From: Akkermansiaceae bacterium UBA1506
Lineage (GTDB): Bacteria > Verrucomicrobiota > Verrucomicrobiia > Verrucomicrobiales > DEV007
Assembly (NCBI GenBank): GCA_002323995.1
Contig: DCQY01000088.1
Span: forward strand, 928-19,446
Length of the DNA: 18,519 nucleotides
Reading direction: 5' to 3'
A program made the translations under genes and the position numbers. The notes below the pieces were generated by a model that ran no database searches, had not been told where the DNA came from, and saw only the letters and a program-made list of their open reading frames with translations. This document shows positions 7,907-14,626 of this stretch, piece after piece. Each line of letters opens with the position of its first letter. Within the stretch, counting starts at the first letter, position 1.

Positions 7907-9484
7907 ATGAAGAAACTAGCGGAATCCGACCTCCCTACGGTCGATGTTATCTTGCCGCTGGCTCGTTCGGAAGACGAAGAGGCACAAAAAAGAGCTGTCG
8001 CAAAAAAACTTAAGATCCCTCCAGCAAAGATCAAGGAACTGCGACTCCGCAAGCATTCCATAGACGCTCGCAAGCCAGAGATTAAGATCCAGCTGCGTTT
8101 CGAAGTTGGCATCGGCAATGAACTTCCCGCCGATGTCCCCTGCGAAGTCAATCTGCCCTCCGTGACTTCCTCTTCCAAAACGGTGATAATCGTTGGCAGC
8201 GGTCCTGCCGGCCTCTTTGCAGCACTTACCGCAATTCAGAAAGGTTGGAAACCTATCGTCCTTGAAAGAGGAAAAGATGCTTCAGCACGCCGCTACGACC
8301 TAGCTCCTATTCTCAGGCACGGAACCGTGATCGAGAATTCTAATTACTGCTTTGGTGAAGGAGGTGCCGGCACTTTCTCCGATGGCAAACTCTACACCCG
8401 GGCAACCAAACGTGGCCCTGTAAGAACGGTCTATGAAACTCTGGTGGCGCACGGAGCACCACCCCGAATTCTGATTGACTCTCATCCGCACATTGGCTCG
8501 AACCTTTTACCCAACGTGGTCAAGGCCATGCGGGCGTCTATCAATGGAGCGGGAGGCGAAGTTCGTTTCGACTCAAAGGTTACGAACCTTATCCATGGAG
8601 GCGGGAAGATCAAGGGAGTCGCAATCAATGATGGGGAGGAACTTTGCGGAGATGCTGTCATTCTCGCCACCGGTCACTCCGCTCGTGATATCTATCAACT
8701 CCTCCACAAGCACGATATTCTCCTCGAACAAAAGACTTTCGCTGTCGGGGTTCGCATTGAACATCCGCAACCACTTATCGACAGCCTCCAGTATCACTAC
8801 GAGCGTGGGCGCGATCGCCCTCGACTACTTCCAGCAGCCAGTTACAACCTCGCCACCAAAGTTCGCGAACGCGGAGTGCACTCTTTTTGCATGTGCCCGG
8901 GCGGCTTCATTGTCCCTGCCGCAACAGAAAATGATGAAGTCGTCGTCAACGGCATGAGCCTTTCCAAGCGCGACTCTCCCTTTGCCAACAGCGGGATGGT
9001 CGTAACCGTTGAGCCCGAAGATGTTAAGGAATTTCACCGTGAACACGGCGTTCTCGCCGGGATCGCTTTCCAAAAGCATCTCGAGCAGACAGCCAAGAAC
9101 GCCGGAGGCGGTGGTCAAGCAGCGCCCGCCCAGCGAGTCGTCGACTTCCTAAAGCAACGTAGCTCCGGCCAGTTACCCGACACGAGTTATAAACCGGGCC
9201 TCAATAGCGCCCCGCTCGATGAACTCATGCCGGCATTTATCAGTGATCGGATGAGAGAGGGACTCTCACTCTTCGGCAAGCGAATGAAAGGATATCTCAC
9301 CGAAGAAGCCAATCTTATCGGATTTGAGACCCGCACGAGTTCACCTGTTCGCATTCCCCGCGACCCTGACACGCTTCAGCATCCGGAAATTGCCCGACTG
9401 TTTCCGTGCGGTGAAGGCGCCGGTTTCGCTGGTGGAATTGTAAGTGCTGCTCTCGACGGTATCCGTTGCGCAGAGGCCATGTAG
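7907..9484 (+). CDS. FAD-dependent dehydrogenase, COG2509 type
   Basis: A 525-residue soluble flavoprotein. An N-terminal alpha/beta domain of about 85 residues rich in charged amino acids (residues 1-88) precedes the FAD-binding Rossmann motif VGSGPAG (96-102) and the acidic strand end VLERGK. The FGEGGAGTFSDGKLYTR block and the C-terminal CGEGAGFAGGIVSAALDG, which contacts FAD, are typical of the widespread but poorly characterised 'uncharacterised FAD-dependent dehydrogenase' family. The reaction is unknown. It is not a recognisable glycine oxidase (ThiO). Because it follows thiG by 8 bp, a link to thiamine or sulfur metabolism is possible but not supported by known family data. ATG 7907 is the only sensible start. 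Confidence 0.88.
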   Translation: MKKLAESDLPTVDVILPLARSEDEEAQKRAVAKKLKIPPAKIKELRLRKHSIDARKPEIKIQLRFEVGIGNELPADVPCEVNLPSVTSSSKTVIIVGSGPAGLFAALTAIQKGWKPIVLERGKDASARRYDLAPILRHGTVIENSNYCFGEGGAGTFSDGKLYTRATKRGPVRTVYETLVAHGAPPRILIDSHPHIGSNLLPNVVKAMRASINGAGGEVRFDSKVTNLIHGGGKIKGVAINDGEELCGDAVILATGHSARDIYQLLHKHDILLEQKTFAVGVRIEHPQPLIDSLQYHYERGRDRPRLLPAASYNLATKVRERGVHSFCMCPGGFIVPAATENDEVVVNGMSLSKRDSPFANSGMVVTVEPEDVKEFHREHGVLAGIAFQKHLEQTAKNAGGGGQAAPAQRVVDFLKQRSSGQLPDTSYKPGLNSAPLDELMPAFISDRMREGLSLFGKRMKGYLTEEANLIGFETRTSSPVRIPRDPDTLQHPEIARLFPCGEGAGFAGGIVSAALDGIRCAEAM

Positions 9485-9555
9485 GAGTGCGAAACCGCCG
9501 AAAGCAGCCTTGACCGCGAGATCTAAGAATTTCTAACCTTTTCTCATGATGCTAA

Positions 9556-9684
9556 CTCATCAGCAACACTCTCTGGGTGGTCGATGCGACAGTATCAAAG
9601 GCTTCGGAGCAAAACTTCGACGAGATTATGATCTTCAACCGGCAACTCAGCCCTGAAGAAGTCTAGCAACTAGCAAGGCCTTAA
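9556..9684 (+). pseudogene. Relic of the C-terminal end of a LamG (concanavalin-like) domain protein
   Basis: In the gap between the FAD gene and yebC one frame reads FDEIMIFNRQLSPEEV (9616-9663) and then a TAG, followed in the same frame by QLARP and TAA. The pattern [IF]DE[VI]x[IL][YF]NRxLSxxE[VI]xxL is the hallmark last strand of LamG/laminin-G-3 domains in large secreted proteins of PVC bacteria. The frame opens only at about 9556, after a TAA, and nothing upstream continues the domain, so this is a decayed remnant and not a gene. The in-frame TAG sits where the family normally has another residue before the Leu. I cannot tell when the rest was deleted. Confidence 0.55.
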
Positions 9685-9772
9685 ATGGATTGCCCTGCCC
9701 CCTCCCGATTATAAAGTCTACTGAAATCCGGGTTGCCAAACAGAGTTCTTGTGACGAAAATCACCCCAATTC

Positions 9773-10483
9773 ATGGGAAGAGCATTCGAATATCGACGGG
9801 CCGCAAAAGAAAAACGCTGGGACAAGATGTCCAAGGTGTTCCCGAAAATTGCCAAAGCCATTACGATGGCTGCAAAAGATGGTGGTCCCGACCCGGAGAA
9901 CAACCCCAAGCTTCGCCTCGCGATCCAGAATGCGAAGTCGGAGAACATGCCCAAGGACAACATCGCTTCGGCGATTAAAAGAGCCGAGGGAAAAGATGCG
10001 GCTGACATCAAGGAAGTTAACTATGAGGGCAAAGGTCCCCACGGAGTGATGATATTTGTGGAATGCGCTACCGACAACACCAACCGGACGGTCGCCAATA
10101 TTAAGACATACTTCAACAAAACCGGCGGCCAGTTGCTTGCAAGCGGAGCACTTGAGTTCATGTTTGATCGCAAAGCAGTGGTCGAGTTCGGGATCTCTGA
10201 AGAAATCGACATGGAAGAAGTTGAGCTCAACCTCATGGACGCCGGCCTCGAAGAACTCGAGGTTACCGAGGAATCTGCCCATGCCTACGCTGACTTCTCC
10301 GATTTTGGCAGGCTTTCTTCATCGGTCGAAGAAATGGGAATCGAGATCAAGAAAGCGAGTCCCCAGCGCATCTCCAACAATCCTCAGGATTTTAGCGAAG
10401 ATCAGATGACCGAAATCGAAGAACTCCTCGATAAACTCGAGGACGACGAAGACGTTCAGGCCGTCTTCACTAATGTTAACTAA
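9773..10483 (+). CDS. yebC: YebC/PmpR family protein
   Basis: A 236-residue protein of the YebC family: MGRAFEYRRAAKEKRWDKMSK at the N-terminus, the KAITMAAKDGG helix, IASAIKRAEG, NYEGKGPHGV, ATDNTNRT, FNKTGGQL and the acidic C-terminal domain ending with QAVFTNVN. Family members were described as transcription regulators (PmpR), and more recent work assigns them a ribosome-associated role that relieves stalling at difficult sequences such as proline stretches. Which role applies here cannot be read from the sequence. The FEYRR version of the N-terminus, in place of the common SGHSKW, is one I associate with Bacteroidetes/PVC members. It stands alone, with about 100 bp of unremarkable DNA before it and 579 bp after it. 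Confidence 0.93.
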   Translation: MGRAFEYRRAAKEKRWDKMSKVFPKIAKAITMAAKDGGPDPENNPKLRLAIQNAKSENMPKDNIASAIKRAEGKDAADIKEVNYEGKGPHGVMIFVECATDNTNRTVANIKTYFNKTGGQLLASGALEFMFDRKAVVEFGISEEIDMEEVELNLMDAGLEELEVTEESAHAYADFSDFGRLSSSVEEMGIEIKKASPQRISNNPQDFSEDQMTEIEELLDKLEDDEDVQAVFTNVN

Positions 10484-11062
10484 TCTCTGGTTTCACAAAG
10501 AAAATATTCGAGCCATGATGAATGGCTATCGCGTTTACTCACACAGGTTTTCTTAAAGAAGTCTCCAGGGCATAGTATAGAGTCTCATAACATCTGAAGT
10601 TGTCGCTCCCATCGCAGCCTAAACTTCTTAGCAGCAGGACAGGGCTAGGCTTTAATGTAATGACCCTCCCTTCGCACAAAAAACGGTCGCCTCAACGCAA
10701 CTAATGCAGTTAACCGGCCATCCCAAGTTAGCCGAGCAAATTAGATTGACCGCAAGCTAAAGTCGTAAGTCGGGAGGCCGCCAGCATGACAGTTTTTCCT
10801 TTTAAATAAAAAAATGCTTGCTTTTTTATGGTATTTATTGTTTTTATACGTGTTTTTTGCTTTTTAACACTGTAGAAGTGTGGTCCCATAGTAACGGACA
10901 ACATAAATTTAAGCGGAGGATTTATTCAAACACCACAACCAACAAGCCTAATAAGCTCAAATCCTCACACGTCCATTCTTCAGTGGTTTTAATTTCGCTT
11001 GCTACTATTTCCCCTCAACCTGTCACCACTACTGATCTAAAACCTAACCATCGCAGAGAACC
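10484..11062. other. Long non-coding region before the pilin-like cassette
   Basis: A 579-bp region without a convincing gene. Seen in it: a small perfect hairpin at 10511-10527 (6-bp stem) shortly after yebC; an AT-rich tract at about 10796-10870 with A and T runs, suitable for a promoter or a DNA-bending site; an isolated AAGCGGAGGA at 10911-10920 not followed by an ATG at normal distance; then a C/A-rich, G-poor stretch up to the next start. I infer that the promoter and a leader of roughly 150-200 nt for the six-gene block lie here. A + frame at 10818-11066 has low-complexity content and no family resemblance, so it is not called. Confidence 0.4.
10511..10527. other. Small hairpin downstream of yebC
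   Basis: AGCCAT, a 5-nt loop GATGA, then ATGGCT form a perfect 6-bp stem 27 bp after the yebC stop. There is no T-run after it, so a canonical intrinsic terminator is not supported; it may only stabilise the 3' end. Confidence 0.3.
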
Positions 11063-11923
11063 ATGAAATTCACCCACTCACTAGTCGCCACCGGACTGGC
11101 CTTATTGGTTTCGACAAGCCATCTAAGCGCCCAAGAACAATCTCCCCCCATTCCCGTCGGTTCCTTAAGTGCCTTCCCCACCATCGTCCAAACAGGTACC
11201 CACCCGACTTTGACTTGGAGCGTTACTATTCCTGAATCAGTTGAGGACATCGTCGATATTGAAGGGCCCGGGACGATAGTTCCTAAACGCGATGTCATCA
11301 TGGATGTAAGAATCCTTGGAGCCGGTGTAACCGCAGGCTCGTCTTACAACTCAAGCTTCACCTTTGTCCCCACCGAGTGCCAGATCAAGGTCGATGGTGG
11401 TGGTTACAGCCCGATTTTTTACGGAACCAACAACGACGTCAACCCCAATGAAATCGTTTACACAAAAACGGTTGAAGAAGGCGAGGAAGTCAACTTTGGC
11501 TCCCGCTATTACTATAATTATTCGTGGGGACCTTGGTTTAGCACTACAAACAGCAATGGTAATGTCGTTGCTCTGAGAAATGGTGATACCCCACCAACAA
11601 CGACCCCGATGCATTACGCGCCAACGATCGAATCGTTTATCCGTCCCTACCTTTCCGAAGACGGAAAAATTAAGATTGGCCCACGTGATGTGCTCTACCT
11701 GATGGAGCTTACTCATACCAACCCCAACCACTCAGGTTTCGACCTGCAGGATATGGCAATACTGGTAACATTCTATGATCAGGTGGCTGAGTCAGGGCCG
11801 GGCGATTCTGCACAAAATAGCTCGGGAACATCGGACTCTTCAGCATCACAGGCATCTTCTGGCAGCAACAATAACGCCCAGAAGCGCAAGAAGAGAAAGA
11901 AGCGCGGTCGCCGGAGAAAATAA
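11063..11923 (+). CDS. Secreted protein of unknown function with Ser-rich linker and polybasic tail
   Basis: A 286-residue protein that I do not assign to a named family. A Sec signal peptide spans residues 1-23 (cleavage after LSA). The mature part (about 30-245) is rich in beta-forming, aromatic and Asn/Gly residues (RYYYNYSWGPWFSTTNSNGN), as in extracellular beta-sandwich proteins, and has one Cys only. Then comes a Ser/Gly/Asn-rich linker (about 246-272) and a purely basic end, KRKKRKKRGRRRK (274-286). The tail is not preceded by a membrane helix, so it is not a PEP-CTERM/GlyGly-CTERM sorting signal; it might bind anionic polysaccharide, lipid or nucleic acid. It is the first gene of the pilin-like cassette, 35 bp before the next one, so it probably works with that complex (inference). 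Confidence 0.75.
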   Translation: MKFTHSLVATGLALLVSTSHLSAQEQSPPIPVGSLSAFPTIVQTGTHPTLTWSVTIPESVEDIVDIEGPGTIVPKRDVIMDVRILGAGVTAGSSYNSSFTFVPTECQIKVDGGGYSPIFYGTNNDVNPNEIVYTKTVEEGEEVNFGSRYYYNYSWGPWFSTTNSNGNVVALRNGDTPPTTTPMHYAPTIESFIRPYLSEDGKIKIGPRDVLYLMELTHTNPNHSGFDLQDMAILVTFYDQVAESGPGDSAQNSSGTSDSSASQASSGSNNNAQKRKKRKKRGRRRK

Positions 11924-11958
11924 CGCAACCGCAGTCTCGGATTTCGACCTAGCACCCC

Positions 11959-12543
11959 ATGAAGGCGCTTAGCTTTTTTGTCACATCGATCCTCATGATC
12001 GTCGTGATCCCGTCGAAAGCTGCCCCCGGCTTTGACGGGGAGATGCGGGACGCCGCGAGCCATGACGAATTGAGCAGCAAACTTCGGATGGCTCAGCAGT
12101 CCGACCCCATCAAAGATTCCGGGCCGGCCATCGGCGAAATCGAAAAGGATCCAGCATCCGCTCAGCACAGAAGGAGCCTTCTAGACTCATCAGCCATTCT
12201 CTGCTTCCGCGGGAAACTCACACTTGTCCCCAAGCGAGCAGTTCTACATGTGCCCGAACACCTTGAGAATCGTTTTGGAGTCAATGGAAAGGTCGAGGTT
12301 AAAAGCTGGCAGGACTTCTATGCCGCCAACCGTGGTTGGATCCGTCCACTCGAGGTGACTCGGGATGAGGCTTTCGGTTTCAAGCCGCTAAGTGAAGCAA
12401 AGCTTGAGGCCATCAAAGAGAGCACAACTGTTGTTGTCGCCACCTTCAAAAACGGTCCCATCGCAGTTCGTCCCTACGTCGATCCTGCTGAGGAAGCTGC
12501 GTCTTCTGATAAAAGTGAAACATCAACTCCACCACTCAAATGA
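11959..12543 (+). CDS. Small secreted protein of the pilin-like cassette, function unknown
   Basis: A 194-residue protein with a Sec signal at 1-22 (hydrophobic core, cleavage near SKA-A). No known domain is recognised. After a charged, probably unstructured region (about 25-75) comes a compact part, SSAILCFRGKLTLVPKRAVLHVP ... VKSWQDFYAANRGWIRPLEVTRDEAFGF ... VVVATFKNGPIAVRPY, which has the look of a small alpha/beta periplasmic domain, and then an acidic Ser/Thr/Pro tail. It overlaps the following gene by 4 bp (ATGA, 12540-12543), which argues for coupled synthesis with the secreted protein downstream. Tight packing with three prepilin-like genes suggests it is a periplasmic partner or cargo of that filament, but there is no direct evidence. 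Confidence 0.7.
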   Translation: MKALSFFVTSILMIVVIPSKAAPGFDGEMRDAASHDELSSKLRMAQQSDPIKDSGPAIGEIEKDPASAQHRRSLLDSSAILCFRGKLTLVPKRAVLHVPEHLENRFGVNGKVEVKSWQDFYAANRGWIRPLEVTRDEAFGFKPLSEAKLEAIKESTTVVVATFKNGPIAVRPYVDPAEEAASSDKSETSTPPLK

Positions 12544-13580
12544 AAATCGCTATTCGGTTCACCCTCGCAATCATCGCGGTCCTCGGACTCATCACCCCGG
12601 CGGTCGCTAACGATTACACCTTTTTTGTCCACCAAATCCAGATGGATGGGGATGGAGATGCTGCCAACGACCTTGATTGGGATATTTCAGTTCCTCAAGA
12701 AGGGTCTCAGCAATCACCTCTTGCCATCAATCCTTATGGAGCTCGCTTTGAGCTCTGGGCTATCAAATCAGATCCCCTCGCCGATTACCTAATCGACACC
12801 ACCTACGTTAATTCTTACATCCCCGTAGCTGAAGTCACCATAACCTCCGAAGATCCCTACACAGTTATCCCGAGGACTAGAGCAGACCGTCCCTTTTCTG
12901 TTAGCATCCTGACTTCAGGAATGAGCGACGACCCGAATGCCAACGAAGCGGCAACATCCGTTAAGCTGATTCGTCACGTTCAGTCATATGGCCCTGGCGG
13001 GACCGGTAGTAACATCGACCGTAGTTTGGCAACCCTCCTAACTCAAGGCTCTCTTGAAGACAATGGCACTCACGAATTCGACTACGCCCTCTCGTCCGTT
13101 CCCGGAGGCGACCGAACAAAAATTCGCGGAGAAGAACGTTTCTCAGTTTTTTCACTAGCCGACTACCAGGCTCCTGAGTCACAACTGGACTCAGCATTTA
13201 TTCAGGTCTGGCCTATAGCCGAAACTTCCATCTCCGGACTATCCAATGGCTCGATAATCAAAGGCATTGCCCCCGAAGTGAAAATTGATCTAGTCGATCT
13301 CTACCCAGACTCTTGGACCTACGCCCAAGTTTATCCCGGAGAACCTGTTTTAGGAACCGAGGGAACAATCGTTCCCGGTTCGTCTATCATGATCGACGGA
13401 ACTATCCCTAGAGATGAAACTGTCGTAGTGGCCGACTGGGACAGCGTTATCAAAGAAGACGGTTCCTACACGCTTGAAGTCATCACTATCACCCCATTCG
13501 GTGCCGACCGACTCTCCTACCGCTCTTTTGAAGTCGAGCGCACGATCCACCTCAATGGAGCTGTGACCAGCACTGAATAA
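12540..13580 (+). CDS. Secreted beta-rich protein of the pilin-like cassette, function unknown
   Basis: A 346-residue protein with a Sec signal at 1-23 (AVA before ND). No family is recognised. The start of the mature protein carries an Asp-rich stretch, MDGDGDAANDLDWD (about 32-46), which could bind calcium. The rest is a Ser/Thr/Asp-rich, cysteine-free, beta-strand style sequence, and the end (about 240-340) reads like an Ig-like or fibronectin-like beta-sandwich (KIDLVDLYPDSW, DGSYTLEVITITPFGADRLSYRSFEV). A membrane anchor is absent, so it should be periplasmic or extracellular. It starts within the stop of the preceding gene (ATGA) and ends 27 bp before the first prepilin-like gene. This indicates one operon and suggests an accessory or tip-adhesin role (inference). 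Confidence 0.72.
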   Translation: MKIAIRFTLAIIAVLGLITPAVANDYTFFVHQIQMDGDGDAANDLDWDISVPQEGSQQSPLAINPYGARFELWAIKSDPLADYLIDTTYVNSYIPVAEVTITSEDPYTVIPRTRADRPFSVSILTSGMSDDPNANEAATSVKLIRHVQSYGPGGTGSNIDRSLATLLTQGSLEDNGTHEFDYALSSVPGGDRTKIRGEERFSVFSLADYQAPESQLDSAFIQVWPIAETSISGLSNGSIIKGIAPEVKIDLVDLYPDSWTYAQVYPGEPVLGTEGTIVPGSSIMIDGTIPRDETVVVADWDSVIKEDGSYTLEVITITPFGADRLSYRSFEVERTIHLNGAVTSTE

Positions 13581-13607
13581 CGAGAACGTCCTCCGAACTC
13601 AAAGGGC

Positions 13608-14093
13608 ATGAAGATCCGGGCACAGCACAAAAACGTGCGCCAGCGTGGGTCCGTTCTTATCGAAATTGCCGTCGCCTACGGAACGTTGGTAACCGTGGCC
13701 GTGTTGACACTGAAAGCCGCAGTTAACACCACTTCGGGACAAGCTTGGACTGTGAAACAGTCGATGACCGACGCCTACTTGACACGGGAGACGGCTCTCG
13801 CTTCTCGTATCCCGTTCGACGAAGTTACCTCCGACGGATCGCTGTGGGCCCTTCATCCTAGCGTGACCACTTCAACAGTAGAGATCGGTAAGCTCCCCGG
13901 GGGATCACCTGTTTTAGCGACGATTCATCGTACAAGAATTCCGGATGCGAATAATCTGAGCACAGCAGGCGGAACCGGCACGACAGCTACCAACCCGGGC
14001 AGGACTGAAGCTTGGAAGTTGCAGTCGCTACTAGTTTACACCATAGCCGAAAGAGAATACGTAAAAACTCGAACAGCCCTCAGAATCCGATGA
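13608..14093 (+). CDS. Small prepilin-like protein (GspI/PilV-like pseudopilin)
   Basis: A 161-residue protein with a type IV prepilin-style N-terminus: a short basic leader (1-14), the cleavage-like site RG|SVLIE with Gly14 at -1 and Glu19 at +5, then an uninterrupted hydrophobic helix to about residue 42. The +1 residue is Ser, not the usual Phe. The remaining 120 residues form a small soluble domain that I do not recognise; a Gly/Thr-rich loop (GGTGTTATNPG) precedes the last strands. Position as first of three pilin-like genes, small size and conserved E5 suit a GspI/PilV-type minor pseudopilin, and it may match 'Verru_Chthon cassette protein B' (not testable here). The stop TGA overlaps the next ATG (ATGA at 14090-14093). 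Confidence 0.72.
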   Translation: MKIRAQHKNVRQRGSVLIEIAVAYGTLVTVAVLTLKAAVNTTSGQAWTVKQSMTDAYLTRETALASRIPFDEVTSDGSLWALHPSVTTSTVEIGKLPGGSPVLATIHRTRIPDANNLSTAGGTGTTATNPGRTEAWKLQSLLVYTIAEREYVKTRTALRIR

Positions 14094-14626
14094 GGCCTCG
14101 CAGAAATAAATCGCGTCGAAGCGCCTTCACTCTTATCGAGATGACGATGGCTCTCGGCATGGCCATGGGAATAGTCTTCGCCATTCTGGCAATGCTCCAG
14201 CAACAAATTTCTTTCAACCAGGCACTTGCCGATTTTCGTTTCCTTCGAGACGAAGCCCCTCAACTCAACACGCTGCTGGTCAACATCATCAACAAGGCAG
14301 ACAGCTACCGAATCTACAACAATCTCTCAGACGCCAAGAATCAAACTGGCGCCGTCCGCAGTGATGGAAGGGCCATGAAGCTCCGATTCCGAAATCCTGA
14401 CGGAACCTCCGATCAGGCAATCGTTTCCTTTGAAGTTCTAAACGGCAAAAAACAGCTAAATTTTTATTTCAAAAACAGAAACTCGACCTCATGGCCAGCC
14501 GACCCAAGCTGGACTATTTCTTCTAAACCTGATGGCGTTGATTTCGACAACACAACGGGCATTCTCCTCATGACATTCGCAGGTAGCAAGGGAGATGAAA
14601 TAACCTACGCGGGGAATCCAGACTGA
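14090..14626 (+). CDS. Prepilin-like protein with classic FTLIE motif (GspJ/PilW-like pseudopilin)
   Basis: A 178-residue protein with a clear type III prepilin leader: 12 strongly basic residues, then A|FTLIEM with Phe13 at +1 and Glu17 at +5, followed by a Met/Ala-rich transmembrane helix to about residue 36. The -1 residue is Ala, tolerated in many PVC pilins where RRAFTLIE is common, although Gly is the norm elsewhere. The C-terminal domain (about 45-178) contains alternating short strands (MKLRFRNPDGTSDQAIVSFEVLNG) compatible with the GspJ/PilW beta-fold. The frame is open for 26 codons upstream, but ATG 14090 is chosen since it yields a normal leader and overlaps the upstream stop. Its stop shares one base with the next start (TGATG). 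Confidence 0.82.
   Translation: MRPRRNKSRRSAFTLIEMTMALGMAMGIVFAILAMLQQQISFNQALADFRFLRDEAPQLNTLLVNIINKADSYRIYNNLSDAKNQTGAVRSDGRAMKLRFRNPDGTSDQAIVSFEVLNGKKQLNFYFKNRNSTSWPADPSWTISSKPDGVDFDNTTGILLMTFAGSKGDEITYAGNPD

Noticed and set aside
9690..10049. 119-codon and other + frames overlapping yebC
   Set aside because: Out-of-frame shadows of yebC; the yebC frame shows full family similarity.
10818..11066. 82-codon + frame upstream of the secreted-protein cassette
   Set aside because: Starts in an AT-rich tract, composition is unlike the surrounding proteins and it overlaps the next gene start; no domain or signal peptide that makes sense.
11063..13580. Possible paralogy between the first and third secreted proteins through a shared GTIVP-x4-IM segment
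   Set aside because: Only a few residues match and the surroundings do not align; insufficient for a claim of duplication.
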